DNA from: an uncultured Ruminococcus sp.
GTDB lineage: Bacteria > Bacillota > Clostridia > Oscillospirales > Ruminococcaceae
Length of the DNA: 64,000 nucleotides
Assembly: GCA_902776945.1 (NCBI GenBank)
Contig: CACYSH010000024.1
Span: 34,223-98,222, forward strand
Direction of reading: 5' to 3'
In this document: positions 1-9,645 of the stretch, piece after piece
Numbering within the stretch: position 1 is the stretch's first letter
Layout of the letters: every line of letters starts with the position of its first letter
The notes under the pieces: generated by a model
The model's input: only the letters and a program-made list of their open reading frames with translations
Database searches by the model: none
Told to the model about the DNA's origin: nothing
Position numbers and translations under genes: made by a program

Positions 1-998
1 GTGTTTTTACATATTGTGAATCATTGAACAGTATCACCATTTCAGATGATAATAATTATTATTGTGTTATGGATGGCGTATTATTTAACAAGGAAAAAAC
101 CCAGCTTGTCTCTTGTATTGCCAATAAACAAGGCTCATATATGATCCCGGACAGCGTTACGAACATTGTCGCCGGCGCTTTCCGGGGCTGCGAAAACCTT
201 ACAGGCATAACTATACCGGACAGCGTTACGCGCATTGGCAGCGACGCTTTCTGGGGCTGCACACGCCTTGAAAGCATAACTATCCCGAACGGCATTACAA
301 AAATTGAAAAGTATACTTTCTGGAATTGTAAAAAGCTTGCAGACATAACTATCCCGAACAGTGTTACGAGAATTGCTCAATCCGCTTTTGCAAAATGCCA
401 AAGCCTCGTAAACGTAACTATTCCGGACAGCGTTACGATCATCGACAGCTACGCTTTTGAAAACTGCCAGAGCCTCGAAAACGTAACTATCCCGGACAGC
501 GTTACGAGCATCAGCCACTACGCTTTTGCAGGCTGCCAAAATCTCGCAGGCGTAACTATCCCGAACAGCGTTACAAGCATAGATCGAGGGGCTTTCGGAT
601 ATTACAATTATAATTACGGACCATATCAAAAAATGGACGACTTCACAATAAAGGGCTATAAAGGCACCGCTGCCGAAACATACGCCAGCGAAAACGGCTT
701 TGAGTTCATCGCCCTTGACGAGACCGCCGACAAATACCCAGTTGTCAAGTCCGCAGTTCAGGGCAGGCAGTTCCGCTTGAAATGGACTGCCGTTCCGAAT
801 GCCGAAAAGTACGGTTTAGCCCTTTATCAGTCGGGCAAATGGCGCGTAAAGGTGCAGTTTGCAGGAAATGTTACAAGCTACACCTCTCCTAAGATCAAGA
901 AAGGTACTTATAAAATGGTAGTCTGCGCTAAAGTAAACGGCGAATGGGACACAAGCAGTATCAACAAGAGAGCTTTCACTGTTACAATAACAGAATGA
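1..998 (+). CDS. BspA-like leucine-rich repeat protein, 5' end cut by window
   Basis: The reading frame is open from base 3, and the residues before the first possible start (TTG at 24) already read as LRR (FTYCESLNSI), so the gene begins upstream of the window. About seven 23-residue LRR_5 repeats follow the pattern IPDSVTxIxxxAFxxCxxLxxVT. One typical LRR_5 insert (NNYYCVMDGVLFN) lies near the start. A tail domain resembling fibronectin type III runs from KYPVVKS to the end, and a similar tail ends the next two genes. Such proteins are usually surface-exposed or secreted and bind proteins or host surfaces; no ligand can be read from the sequence. It is the first of three tandem paralogues. 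Confidence 0.85.
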   Translation, partial: VFTYCESLNSITISDDNNYYCVMDGVLFNKEKTQLVSCIANKQGSYMIPDSVTNIVAGAFRGCENLTGITIPDSVTRIGSDAFWGCTRLESITIPNGITKIEKYTFWNCKKLADITIPNSVTRIAQSAFAKCQSLVNVTIPDSVTIIDSYAFENCQSLENVTIPDSVTSISHYAFAGCQNLAGVTIPNSVTSIDRGAFGYYNYNYGPYQKMDDFTIKGYKGTAAETYASENGFEFIALDETADKYPVVKSAVQGRQFRLKWTAVPNAEKYGLALYQSGKWRVKVQFAGNVTSYTSPKIKKGTYKMVVCAKVNGEWDTSSINKRAFTVTITE

Positions 999-1032
999 TT
1001 CAGAACAGTTAAAAAATATCCGCAAAAACAAA

Positions 1033-1067
1033 CGGCAGAGCGCGTAAAAACGTTCTGCCGCGTTTTT
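1033..1067 (+). terminator. Rho-independent terminator of first LRR gene
   Basis: The arms CGGCAGAGCG and CGTTCTGCCG form a hairpin followed by CGTTTTT, 35 bp after the stop. An almost identical hairpin follows each of the three LRR genes. Confidence 0.8.
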
Positions 1068-1125
1068 ATCGCCATATATGTGAATTTTTCTATATTTTCG
1101 AATGAAATATTGTTGATTTTCATCA

Positions 1126-1154
1126 TTGAATTACCGTTAAAAATATTGTATAAT
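1126..1154 (+). promoter_or_regulatory. Sigma-A promoter of second LRR gene
   Basis: TTGAAT and TATAAT are separated by exactly 17 bp, with an A/T-rich leader to the start codon at 1190. The surrounding 60 bp strongly resemble the region before the third LRR gene. Confidence 0.75.
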
Positions 1155-1189
1155 TATATAAAAATATTTAACTTGAAAGGAGTTTTTCG

Positions 1190-2452
1190 ATGAATAAGAA
1201 AATTATAAGCGGGCTGGCGGCTTTGGCTGTCGTGTTTGCGGGCGCGGGTGCTTTGCCTGCGGGGACTTTTGAGGGCTTTTCGCTGACAGCGAGCGCGGAA
1301 AAAGTGGAAATCGTTGACAGCGGATATTGTGGCAATGAAAATGAAAACGAAGGTAAAAATGTCACTTGGACGCTTGACAGCGAGGGTACGCTTGCCATTG
1401 ACGGAACAGGGGATATGGAGAATTACAGCTTTGGTCGTTCTCCGTGGTATTTTGATAGCAAAATTAAACAAATAATAATATATAATGGCGTTACGAGCAT
1501 TGGCGAATATGCTTTCTTCGGCTGCAGAAGCCTTGAAAGCATAACTATACCGGACAGCGTTACAAGCATTGACGACTGGGCATTCGCCGGCTGCAGAAGC
1601 CTTGAAAGCATAACTATCCCGGACAGCGTTATGAGCATTGGCGACGATGCTTTCCAATACTGCACAAGCCTTTCAAGCATAACTATCCCGGACGGCGTTA
1701 CGAGCGTTGGCTCTTATGCTTTTTTGAACTGCACAAGCCTTGTAAGCGTAACTATCCCGGACAGCGTTACGAGCATTGGCTCCTATGCGTTTTCGACCTG
1801 CAAAAGCCTTGCAAGCGTAACTATCCCGGACAGTGTAACGAGCATTGGTGACCGTGCTTTCACCTGGTGTACAAGCCTTACAAGCGTAACTATCCCGAGC
1901 AGTGTTACGAAAATTGACGACTATGCTTTTTGTAGCTGCACAAGCCTTGAAAGCATAACTATCCCGGACAGCGTTACAAGCATTGGCAAGTATGCTTTCT
2001 CCGATTGTACACACCTTGTTAGCATAATTATCCCAAAAAGCGTTATGCATATTGGAAAAAAGGCTTTAGGATATAACGAATTTAATAATAAAAAACCTGA
2101 CGGCTTCACAATAAAGGGCTACAAAGGCACCGCCGCCGAGACCTACGCCAGCAAAAACGGCTTTAATTTTGTTTCCCTCAGCGATAACAAATATCCCAAT
2201 GTCAAGTCCGAAGTGAAGGACGGTCGTTTCCGTATAAAATGGAAGCCTGTTCCCGGTGCCGAAAAGTACGGCATAGCCTTGTATCAGTCGGGCAGCTGGC
2301 GCGTAAAAGTGCAGCTGCCGGCAAATGTCACCAGCTACACCTCGCCTAAGTTAAAGAGCGGTGTATATACAATAGTAGTTTGTGCTAAGATAAACGGCAA
2401 ATGGGATACAAGCAATATCGCCAAAAGAGCTTTCAGAATCATTATAAAATGA
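1190..2452 (+). CDS. Secreted BspA-like leucine-rich repeat protein
   Basis: The product has 420 residues. The start is fixed by AAAGGAG seven bases before ATG and by a clear signal peptide (MNKKIISGLAALAVVFAGAGALP, ending near LTASA). A short beta-rich segment (NVTWTLDSEGTLAIDGTGDME) precedes eight or nine LRR_5 repeats at about residues 95-300, then the FTIKGYKGTAAETYA linker and a tail domain like fibronectin type III. No sortase signal, lipobox or S-layer domain is visible, so surface retention is unexplained. It has its own promoter and terminator. The function is inferred only from the family (adhesion or protein binding). Confidence 0.9.
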   Translation: MNKKIISGLAALAVVFAGAGALPAGTFEGFSLTASAEKVEIVDSGYCGNENENEGKNVTWTLDSEGTLAIDGTGDMENYSFGRSPWYFDSKIKQIIIYNGVTSIGEYAFFGCRSLESITIPDSVTSIDDWAFAGCRSLESITIPDSVMSIGDDAFQYCTSLSSITIPDGVTSVGSYAFLNCTSLVSVTIPDSVTSIGSYAFSTCKSLASVTIPDSVTSIGDRAFTWCTSLTSVTIPSSVTKIDDYAFCSCTSLESITIPDSVTSIGKYAFSDCTHLVSIIIPKSVMHIGKKALGYNEFNNKKPDGFTIKGYKGTAAETYASKNGFNFVSLSDNKYPNVKSEVKDGRFRIKWKPVPGAEKYGIALYQSGSWRVKVQLPANVTSYTSPKLKSGVYTIVVCAKINGKWDTSNIAKRAFRIIIK

Positions 2453-2486
2453 TACACGACAGTTAAAAATTATCCGTAAAAACAAA

Positions 2487-2519
2487 CGGCAGAGCGCCCC
2501 AAAGCGTTCTGCCGTGTTT
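2487..2519 (+). terminator. Rho-independent terminator of second LRR gene
   Basis: CGGCAGAGCG, loop CCCCAAAG, then CGTTCTGCCG and TGTTTG, 34 bp after the stop. It is the same hairpin as at 1033 and 4592. Confidence 0.75.
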
Positions 2520-2565
2520 GTTAAATTTGCTATATTTAGTTGTGAAATATTGTATGTTTTTATGC

Positions 2566-2594
2566 TTGAAACACAATCAAAAATATAGTATAAT
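2566..2594 (+). promoter_or_regulatory. Sigma-A promoter of third LRR gene
   Basis: TTGAAA, 17 bp, TATAAT, placed about 40 bp before the start codon at 2635. Confidence 0.8.
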
Positions 2595-2634
2595 TATAAT
2601 ATGGCATTATATCACATTAAAGGAGTTTTTTCTG

Positions 2635-4557
2635 ATGAATAAAAGATTTGTAAGCGGGTTGGCGGCTTTAGCGGTCGTGTTTGCGGGCGCGGGGGCTTTG
2701 CCTGTTGGGACGTTCGAGGGCTTTTCGCTGACGGCAAGCGCGGCGGAAATTGTCCAGAGCGGCGAGTGCGGCGAAAATCTTACCTGGATGCTCGACAGCG
2801 AGGGTACGCTTACCATAAGCGGTACCGGGAATTTTGAAAATTACTACTGGAACACTATTCCGTGGTATAACAGCAGAAAGGACATTAAGAAAATAATAAT
2901 AAAAAGCGGCGTTACGAGCGTTGGCAACCGTGCTTTCTATGGCTGCACAAACGTTGAAAGCGCAACTATCCCGGACGGCGTTACAAGCATTGGCATAGGT
3001 GCTTTCTATAACTGCGAAAGCCTTGAAAGCATAAAGATCCCGGACGGCGTAACGAGCATCAGCGGTGAGGTTTTCTATAACTGCAAAAGCCTTAAAAGCA
3101 TAAATATCCCGGACAGCGTTACAAGCATTGGCGGCAGTGCTTTCTATAACTGCGAAAGCCTTGAAAGCATAAATATCCCAGACAGCGTGACATTCATTGG
3201 CGTAGGTGCTTTCAGTATCTGCAAAAGCCTTTCAAGCATAGCTATCCCGAACGGCGTTACGTCCATTAGCAACCTCACCTTCTGCTACTGCACAAGCCTT
3301 GAAAGCATAATTATCCCGGACAGTGTGACATTCATTGGTCCCCGCGCTTTCCATGACTGCACAAGTCTGAAAAGCGTAACTATCCCGTACAGCGTTAAGC
3401 GCATTGACGAAGAGGCTTTCGGATATTATTATTATACTACCAGCAGCGGTGCGACCAGCAGTAAAGCTAAAAAGGACAAAAACTTCACGATAACGGGCAA
3501 TAAATGCACCGCCGCCGAGAAATATGCCAATGAAAACGGCTTTAAATTCATCGCCCTTAAAGCGGTAGTCGTTGACAGCGGAGAATGCGGAGAAAACCTC
3601 ACATGGGAGCTTGACAGCGAGGGTACGCTTACGATCACCGGCACGGGAGATATTGAGAAATCCAGCTCTGGCGAAATTCCGTGGAATAGCAGAAAAAGCG
3701 ATATTAATCAAATAATAATAAACAGCGGCGTTACTGGCATTGGCAACGGTGCTTTCTATGCCTGCACAAACGTTAAGAGCGTAACTATCCCTGACGGCGT
3801 TACGAGAATCGGCAGATTTGCTTTTGAGAGCTGCTCAAAACTTGAAAGCATAGCTATCCCGGACAGCGTTACGAGAATCGGCAGATTTGCTTTTTGGGAC
3901 TGCTCAAAACTTGAAAGCATAGCTATCCCGGACAGCGTTACGACGATCAGCAACGGTGCTTTTAGTTCGTGCGGTCTTAAAAACATAACTATCCCGGACA
4001 GCGTGACATCCATTGGCATAAGTGCTTTCGCATACTGTAAAAGTCTTGAAAGCGTTTCTATCCCCGACAGCGTTAAAGGCATAGGTAATCTGGCTTTCGA
4101 CGGTTGCACAAGCCTGAAAAGCATAACTGTCCCGGGCAGAGTTAAGACAATTGGCGAAAAGGCTTTTGGATATTATTATGATAACGGTTATAAAAAAGTT
4201 GACGGCTTCACGATAAAAGGTCACAAAGGCACCGCCGTCCAGACCTACGCTAATGAAAACGGCTTTGATTTCATCGCCCTTGACAGCACAGGGAAATATC
4301 CCGTTGTTACGTCCGGGGTCAATGAAAGACAGTTCGATTTAAAATGGACTTCCGTTCAGGGTGCCGAGGGGTACGGCTTAGCCGTATATCAGTCGGGCAA
4401 ATGGCGGATAAAAGAGCAGTTTGAGGCAGATGTTACAGCCTACACCTCGCCCAAAATGAAAACAGGCACTTATAAAATGGCAGTCTGCGCCAAGATAAAC
4501 GGCGAATGGAATACAAGCAGCCTTAACCAAAGGGCTTTCACCGTTACAATAGCATGA
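2635..4557 (+). CDS. Secreted BspA-like protein with two LRR blocks
   Basis: The product has 640 residues. The open frame extends upstream to 2518, but ATG 2635 is chosen because of AAAGGAG at 2619-2625, the promoter at 2566 that would lie inside a longer gene, and a signal peptide nearly identical to that of the gene before it. The protein contains two copies of one module: SGECGENLTW-type beta segment, about eight LRR_5 repeats, then an FTI-x-G linker. The second module begins near residue 320 (VDSGECGENLTWELDSEG). Only one fibronectin-like tail domain is present, at the C-terminus. This looks like an internal duplication or fusion of a single-block paralogue. Confidence 0.9.
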   Translation: MNKRFVSGLAALAVVFAGAGALPVGTFEGFSLTASAAEIVQSGECGENLTWMLDSEGTLTISGTGNFENYYWNTIPWYNSRKDIKKIIIKSGVTSVGNRAFYGCTNVESATIPDGVTSIGIGAFYNCESLESIKIPDGVTSISGEVFYNCKSLKSINIPDSVTSIGGSAFYNCESLESINIPDSVTFIGVGAFSICKSLSSIAIPNGVTSISNLTFCYCTSLESIIIPDSVTFIGPRAFHDCTSLKSVTIPYSVKRIDEEAFGYYYYTTSSGATSSKAKKDKNFTITGNKCTAAEKYANENGFKFIALKAVVVDSGECGENLTWELDSEGTLTITGTGDIEKSSSGEIPWNSRKSDINQIIINSGVTGIGNGAFYACTNVKSVTIPDGVTRIGRFAFESCSKLESIAIPDSVTRIGRFAFWDCSKLESIAIPDSVTTISNGAFSSCGLKNITIPDSVTSIGISAFAYCKSLESVSIPDSVKGIGNLAFDGCTSLKSITVPGRVKTIGEKAFGYYYDNGYKKVDGFTIKGHKGTAVQTYANENGFDFIALDSTGKYPVVTSGVNERQFDLKWTSVQGAEGYGLAVYQSGKWRIKEQFEADVTAYTSPKMKTGTYKMAVCAKINGEWNTSSLNQRAFTVTIA

Positions 4558-4591
4558 TACAGGACAGCTAAAAATTATCCGTAAAAACAAG

Positions 4592-4619
4592 CGGCAGAAC
4601 GCCCCAAAGCGTTCTGCCG
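4592..4619. terminator. Bidirectional terminator between LRR3 and antiporter
   Basis: CGGCAGAACG, CCCCAAAG loop and CGTTCTGCCG. On the minus strand the stem is followed by CTTGTTTTTAC, so it can also end the convergent antiporter operon. Confidence 0.75.
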
Positions 4620-4632
4620 TAATTATTTGCCT

Positions 4633-5829
4633 TTATGCCGCCGCCTGTTCGGGAGCGGGGTCGGGGGACTTGCCGTAGAGGTATTTAAGCAGTATCGGCG
4701 TAACGATGCTCGATACGATTATCAGCAGAATTACCGCCGTGAAATACGACGAGTCGATTATGCCGAGCGCCAAGCCCTTGCTCGTGATGATGAGCGCTAC
4801 CTCGCCGCGGGTCATCATGCCAGCGCCTATCTTTAAGCAGTCGATGTTTTTGAACTTAAAAGCCTTAGCCGCCAGCCCGCAGCCGATCACCTTGGTAAGC
4901 ATCGCCACCGCCACGAACAGCACCGAAAACACAAGCATACTGCTGTCAACATCGCTGAAATTCGTTTTCAAACCTATCCCGACAAAGAATATCGGCGCGA
5001 AGAACATATAGCCGTTCACGCTCACCTTGCTGTCGATGTAGTCCGCGTCGCGCACGTTGCAGAGGATTATCCCCGCGATGTACGCGCCCGTGATGTCCGC
5101 AATGCCGAAAAATTCCTCCGCGACGTAGGCAAGCACAAAGCACAGCGAAAGCGCGATTATCGGAATGCGGCGCGTGTGCGGATATTTCTCGTCGAGCTTT
5201 TTGAACACGCGGTAAATGACATACCCCAGCGCGAACGAAAGCACCAAAAACAGCGCCACTTTCAGCGAAACGACGGCGGGCTTGTTGTCGGGGTCTTTAA
5301 AGCCGAGTACAAAGGTCAGAACGATTATGCCGATAACGTCATCAATTATCGCGGCGGAAAGGATCGTCTGCCCGACATGACCGTTAAGAAAGCCCATTTC
5401 CTTCAGCACCTCGACCGTAATGCCAACCGAAGTTGCGGTCATAATGCTGCCGATGAACACGGCGCGGAAAAACTGCTCCGTGCCGAACCCGTCAAAGCCG
5501 TATACCCCAAGATAAAGCAGCGTTCCGCCCGCCATTGGCACGAATACGCCCACGCAGGCGATGATGAACGCCTGAAAGCCCGACTTTTTCAGCTCCTGCA
5601 AATTGGTCTCCAGTCCCGCTGAAAACATGATAAGTATAACGCCGATCTCCGCCATCTGGCTGAGAAAATCGCTCGGCTGAACGGCACCGAGCAGGCAGGG
5701 TCCGATGATAAGCCCCGCGATTATCTCGCCCACGACCATAGGAGCCTTGACCTTACGCGCCAAAAGCCCCATGAGCTTCGCGGACATCATTATCAGCGCG
5801 AGATCGAGCAATACTGTATAGCTTTTCAA
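4633..5829 (-). CDS. Cation:proton antiporter, CPA2 (KefB/NapA-like) family
   Basis: The integral membrane protein has 398 residues and about 11-13 hydrophobic segments. It would exchange Na+ or K+ for protons across the cytoplasmic membrane. Family marks are VGEIIAGLIIGP (33-44), the paired aspartates of the ion site in IIDDVIGI (D163, D164), GAYIAGIIL, and the late MTRGEVALI motif. It ends soon after the transport domain and has no TrkA-N/C regulatory domain, unlike full KefB. The start is TTG with GGGAG about ten bases upstream. It lies 19 bp behind the permease gene, so the two are probably one operon. The transported ion cannot be decided. Confidence 0.88.
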   Translation of the reverse strand: MKSYTVLLDLALIMMSAKLMGLLARKVKAPMVVGEIIAGLIIGPCLLGAVQPSDFLSQMAEIGVILIMFSAGLETNLQELKKSGFQAFIIACVGVFVPMAGGTLLYLGVYGFDGFGTEQFFRAVFIGSIMTATSVGITVEVLKEMGFLNGHVGQTILSAAIIDDVIGIIVLTFVLGFKDPDNKPAVVSLKVALFLVLSFALGYVIYRVFKKLDEKYPHTRRIPIIALSLCFVLAYVAEEFFGIADITGAYIAGIILCNVRDADYIDSKVSVNGYMFFAPIFFVGIGLKTNFSDVDSSMLVFSVLFVAVAMLTKVIGCGLAAKAFKFKNIDCLKIGAGMMTRGEVALIITSKGLALGIIDSSYFTAVILLIIVSSIVTPILLKYLYGKSPDPAPEQAAA

Positions 5830-5848
5830 ATCACACTCTCCCTTTCCG

Positions 5849-6952
5849 TCAGCCGATAAGCGATACCGCTCTCTGCAACAGCAGCAGAAGTATCAGCATA
5901 CCGAAATTCACCGCCGAGAACACCGCCATGTATTTTACCGAATCTGCGCCCTCGGTCTTGCGGTAGAACTGGAACGAGATAAGACTCGCGAGCGAGGCGA
6001 TTATGGTTCCCAGCCCGCCGATGTTCACGCCTAAAAGCAGCTGCGTTCCGCTGCCCGTAAAGCCCGAAAGCATGACGGCGGCGGGGACGTTGCTTATCAC
6101 CTGCGAAAGCGCGGCGGAAACGAGCAGTTCCCTGCCCTTCATGATACCCGAGAAAAAGTCGCTGACTGCGCCGATACGCGCAATGTTCCCGACGAACACG
6201 AAAAAGCATACGAACGTGGCAAGCAGCGGGTAATCGACCTTTTTCAGCAGACTGCGGTTGAAGATAAGCGCCGTCGCCACCGCCGCGATAAGGCAGACCC
6301 AGTCGGGGATATAGCCGAACACGGTCAGCAGGCAGACGATGAAAAGCACGGAATATCCCGCGAGGGGCGCGGCTTCGAGAGCGTGTTCCTCATGCTCCGT
6401 ACCCGAACATTTGTCCTTCGGCAGAAGAAGGGTCAGCAGGACGAGGATAAGCAGACTCGCGATACCTGCGGGAGCCATAGTCTTTATGAAAACACCCGCC
6501 GTGAGCTTATAGCTGTTGTAAATAAACAAATTCTGCGGGTTGCCAACAGGTGTCAGCATACTTCCGAGATTCGCGGCGGCGGTTTCAAGCACGATCGTAA
6601 GTATCAGGCTTTTGCGGTCGGCACCGCCCATAGCTATCAATGTCAGGGGGATAAAGGTCAGAAGGGCTACGTCGTTTGTCACCGCCATTGAGGTAAAAAA
6701 GCAGATCAGCACGAAAACAAGCCCGAGCCGCCGCACAGTCCCCGCGTGTTCAAGCAGGCGGTCGGTGACTTTCTCGAAAATGCCCGCGCTGCGGAAGCCC
6801 GCAACGGCGGTCATCAGCGAGAAAAGCTGTATCAGCACGGTGCGGTCAACATATCCCGCGTATCCCGCGTCGGGCGGAACGATAAACATTGTAATAACAG
6901 ACGCAATAAAAGCAGCCGCAAGAACCGGCTGCGCTTTAAGGAATTTCAGCAT
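5849..6952 (-). CDS. SLC13/ArsB-type membrane permease
   Basis: The membrane protein has 367 residues. The two inverted halves each show the motif of the ion-transporter superfamily: TNDVALLTFIPLT in the first half and SNVPAAVMLSGF in the second. Related proteins carry dicarboxylates, sulfate, arsenite or sodium; the substrate is not evident. The frame is open to 7087, but ATG 6952 (or 6955 just before it) is preferred because GAGGG stands 4-7 bases upstream and the promoter at 6995-7023 lies between. First gene of a two-gene operon with the antiporter. The pairing may point to Na+-coupled uptake, which is inference. Confidence 0.82.
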   Translation of the reverse strand: MLKFLKAQPVLAAAFIASVITMFIVPPDAGYAGYVDRTVLIQLFSLMTAVAGFRSAGIFEKVTDRLLEHAGTVRRLGLVFVLICFFTSMAVTNDVALLTFIPLTLIAMGGADRKSLILTIVLETAAANLGSMLTPVGNPQNLFIYNSYKLTAGVFIKTMAPAGIASLLILVLLTLLLPKDKCSGTEHEEHALEAAPLAGYSVLFIVCLLTVFGYIPDWVCLIAAVATALIFNRSLLKKVDYPLLATFVCFFVFVGNIARIGAVSDFFSGIMKGRELLVSAALSQVISNVPAAVMLSGFTGSGTQLLLGVNIGGLGTIIASLASLISFQFYRKTEGADSVKYMAVFSAVNFGMLILLLLLQRAVSLIG

Positions 6953-6994
6953 CATACTTCCCTCTTTTATAATAGTATATTTTTCAGCCTTTAT

Positions 6995-7023
6995 ATTATA
7001 TCGCTGATTTCTTCTTAATTCAA
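6995..7023 (-). promoter_or_regulatory. Sigma-A promoter of permease/antiporter operon
   Basis: On the minus strand TTGAAT, 17 bp, TATAAT, about 40 bp before the chosen start. Confidence 0.75.
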
Positions 7024-7065
7024 CACTTAATTTGTCAATATTCGTGAGATAATATTTTAACGCCG

Positions 7066-7108
7066 AAAAAACGGCAGGACGAACCACAGCGGTACGTTCT
7101 GCCGTTTT
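7066..7108. terminator. Terminator downstream of glgP
   Basis: AAAACGGCAG and its complement CTGCCGTTTT enclose a short spacer. T-runs lie on both sides, so it ends glgP and could work in either direction. Confidence 0.75.
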
Positions 7109-7143
7109 GAATATTATTCAGGTCTGTTTTTCTGCAAATATTT

Positions 7144-9624
7144 TTAAACCTTTACCGGTTTTATGCCCCAGATATTCTCCGCATAATCCTTTATCGTTCT
7201 GTCAGACGAGAACTTGCCCGCACTGCACATATTCAGCCAGCACTTTCTCGCAAATCCCAGTTCATCGCGGAACTCGCGGTTGACTTTGAGCTTCGCCTCA
7301 ACATAGCTTTCCAGGTCGCCCAGCAGATAATAATGATCGGGAACGTGCCAGCTCGCACCGTCCGTCAGCGCCGCATACAGCTCCTTGAACGTGCCTTCCT
7401 CGCCCGGGTGAGCCGCCTCCTCGCAGTCGCAGAAGCTGCCGTCTATCAGCTTATCAAGAACGCGCTTTATCTTCGGATTTGCAAGATACTCACGCGGGTC
7501 ATACTTCGGCATGATCTTTTCAAGGTCTTCCACTCTCGCGCCGAAGATGTAGTTGTTCTCCTCGCCCGCTTCTTCGGCTATCTCGATGTTAGCGCCGTCG
7601 TAGGTGCCGAGCGTTACCGTACCGTTAAGCATAAGTTTCATATTGCCCGTGCCGCTTGCTTCCGTGCCTGCGGTCGAGATCTGCTCGGAAACGTCCGAAC
7701 CCGCCACCAGCTTTTCCGCATAGCTTACGTTATAATTGCTGACAAATACGACCTTCAATTTGCCCGCAACAGCCGGATCGTCGTCGCGCTCGATCATCTT
7801 TGCTATCTGATCTATAAAGCGAATGACAGCCTTCGCCCTGCGATAGCCGGGAGCCGACTTCGCACCAAAGAAGAAGGTCGTCGGGGTAAAGTCGGTTATG
7901 CTGCCGTCCTTCAAGCCGTAATAAATGTAAAGTATCGAGAAGGCGTTCAGCAGCTGGCGTTTGTACTCGTGCAGACGCTTTATCTGCGTGTCGAATATCG
8001 AATCGGTGTTTATCTCGCCGAACATACGCTCTGCCGGCTCGTTGCAGTCCCACTGGAAAACGCGGTCGCTGCGGGGCTTTTTGGCGTTTAAGATGTAGTC
8101 GGCAAGCTGTTTCTTTTTGGTCTTTTTGATCTCGATGAACTCGCGGAGAACGCTCTCGTCATCGGCGTATTTTTTGAGCTTACTAAGCTCGTCAAGGTTC
8201 TTCACCCAGTCCTCGCTGCCTAAAAGCCTTGTGATAAGCGCCGAAAGCTCGGGATTGCAGAGCCTTAACCAGCGGCGCTGCGTGATGCCGTTTGTCTCGT
8301 TAAGAAATCTCTCGGGATAAAGCGCATACCAGTCGGCGAGAGTGCTTGCTTTAAGTATCTCGGTGTGGATAGCCGCCACGCCGTTCACATGACTGCCGAC
8401 ATAGCAAGCCATGTTCGCCATACGCAGCTTGCCGTCGCCGATCGGTGCTAAGTCGGCTATCTTCTTGCGGTCGAAGCCGTCCTTCTTCAAGGAATACATC
8501 TCCGCCTTGAAATGCTCGGAGATCATAAGGCAGATGTCGTAAATGCGCGGCAGCAGCTTTGACACAAGGCGGGTGTCCCACTTTTCGAGAGCCTCCTGCA
8601 TTATCGTATGATTGGTGTAATTGAACACTCTCTGCGCGATGTCGAGCGCCTTTTCAAACGAATAGCGCTCCTCGTCCACGAGTATGCGGATAAGCTCGGG
8701 GATAGAGATAACGGGGTGAGTGTCGTTAAGCTGAATCTGCACGAAATCGGGCAGCGTGTCGAGCGTGTCGTGAACGATCTTGTGCTTTTTAACAATATCC
8801 TGCATCGACGCGGACGAGAAGAAATATTCCTGCTTCAGGCGGAGGATTCGTCCGTCCTCAAAGCTGTCGTTCGGGTAAAGCACTGCACTTATGCTCTCGG
8901 CGGCGGCACGTTCGGCAAAGGCTCCGACGAAATCGCCCGCATTGAACTTGGCAAAATCAAACTCGTTGACCGCCTCTGCCTGCCACAGGCGCAGCGTGCC
9001 GACATTGTTCGTACCAAAGCCGATAACAGGCATATCGTAAGGCACGGCACGGACAGCAAGCACCCTAAATTCGCCCTGATAATAAACGGTCACAGCGTCC
9101 TCATCGTGACGGACAGACCACGGGTCGCCGTAGCGCTGCCAGTCGTCGGCAGTCTCAAGCTGACCCATTCTGAAACCGTCGTCGAGTGTCTGCCTGAACA
9201 GACCGTACTTGTAGCGTATGCCGTAGCCGTCAAGCGGCAGATCGTGCGCCGCCGCCGAATCAAGGAAGCAGGCCGCAAGACGACCCAAGCCGCCGTTGCC
9301 GAGCGCCGCGTCCTCGATCTCTTCAAGCTCCGAAAGCGAACGCCCAAGCTCCGCGAATGCCTTTTCGGCGGTATCGGTAAGCCCCGTACACAGCAGATTG
9401 TTATAAACGGCTCTGCCGACAAGGAACTCCATAGAGAGGTAGCAGGCGCGGCGGGCTTCAAGGTGAGCGGCGCGGCTCTGGCTCCATTCGTCGGCTATTT
9501 CGCCCATAACAGCGCCCGAAAGCACATCGTGCAGCTGCTGCGGGGTAGCCATGTCGGGCATTATGCTGTATTTCTCCTTTAAGCCCTCGATTATTTTTTC
9601 TTTAAGCATTTCGGTTGTTATCAT
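7144..9624 (-). CDS. glgP: Glycogen/maltodextrin phosphorylase
   Basis: The product has 826 residues, the usual family length. It cleaves alpha-1,4 glucan ends with phosphate to give glucose-1-phosphate in the cytoplasm. The pyridoxal-phosphate lysine is in EASGTGNMK (about K663); GNGGLGRLAACFLDS near residue 110 and the NGITQRRWL segment are also conserved. ATG 9624 is chosen because AGGAGG stands eight bases before it; an upstream in-frame start at 9645 would place that site inside the gene. It is the last gene of the malQ operon, which supplies de-branched or rearranged substrate. Confidence 0.97.
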   Translation of the reverse strand: MITTEMLKEKIIEGLKEKYSIMPDMATPQQLHDVLSGAVMGEIADEWSQSRAAHLEARRACYLSMEFLVGRAVYNNLLCTGLTDTAEKAFAELGRSLSELEEIEDAALGNGGLGRLAACFLDSAAAHDLPLDGYGIRYKYGLFRQTLDDGFRMGQLETADDWQRYGDPWSVRHDEDAVTVYYQGEFRVLAVRAVPYDMPVIGFGTNNVGTLRLWQAEAVNEFDFAKFNAGDFVGAFAERAAAESISAVLYPNDSFEDGRILRLKQEYFFSSASMQDIVKKHKIVHDTLDTLPDFVQIQLNDTHPVISIPELIRILVDEERYSFEKALDIAQRVFNYTNHTIMQEALEKWDTRLVSKLLPRIYDICLMISEHFKAEMYSLKKDGFDRKKIADLAPIGDGKLRMANMACYVGSHVNGVAAIHTEILKASTLADWYALYPERFLNETNGITQRRWLRLCNPELSALITRLLGSEDWVKNLDELSKLKKYADDESVLREFIEIKKTKKKQLADYILNAKKPRSDRVFQWDCNEPAERMFGEINTDSIFDTQIKRLHEYKRQLLNAFSILYIYYGLKDGSITDFTPTTFFFGAKSAPGYRRAKAVIRFIDQIAKMIERDDDPAVAGKLKVVFVSNYNVSYAEKLVAGSDVSEQISTAGTEASGTGNMKLMLNGTVTLGTYDGANIEIAEEAGEENNYIFGARVEDLEKIMPKYDPREYLANPKIKRVLDKLIDGSFCDCEEAAHPGEEGTFKELYAALTDGASWHVPDHYYLLGDLESYVEAKLKVNREFRDELGFARKCWLNMCSAGKFSSDRTIKDYAENIWGIKPVKV

Positions 9625-9645
9625 ATTATTTTCCTCCTGATACAT

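Noticed and set aside
59-4590. Long open frames on the minus strand across the LRR genes
   Set aside because: They mirror the LRR repeats in other frames (reading AVRDSYA and the like), have no ribosome sites, and lie against clearly coding plus-strand genes.
8608-9582. 324-codon plus-strand frame across glgP
   Set aside because: Antisense shadow of a well-conserved enzyme; the product is rich in Arg, Val and His without any domain.
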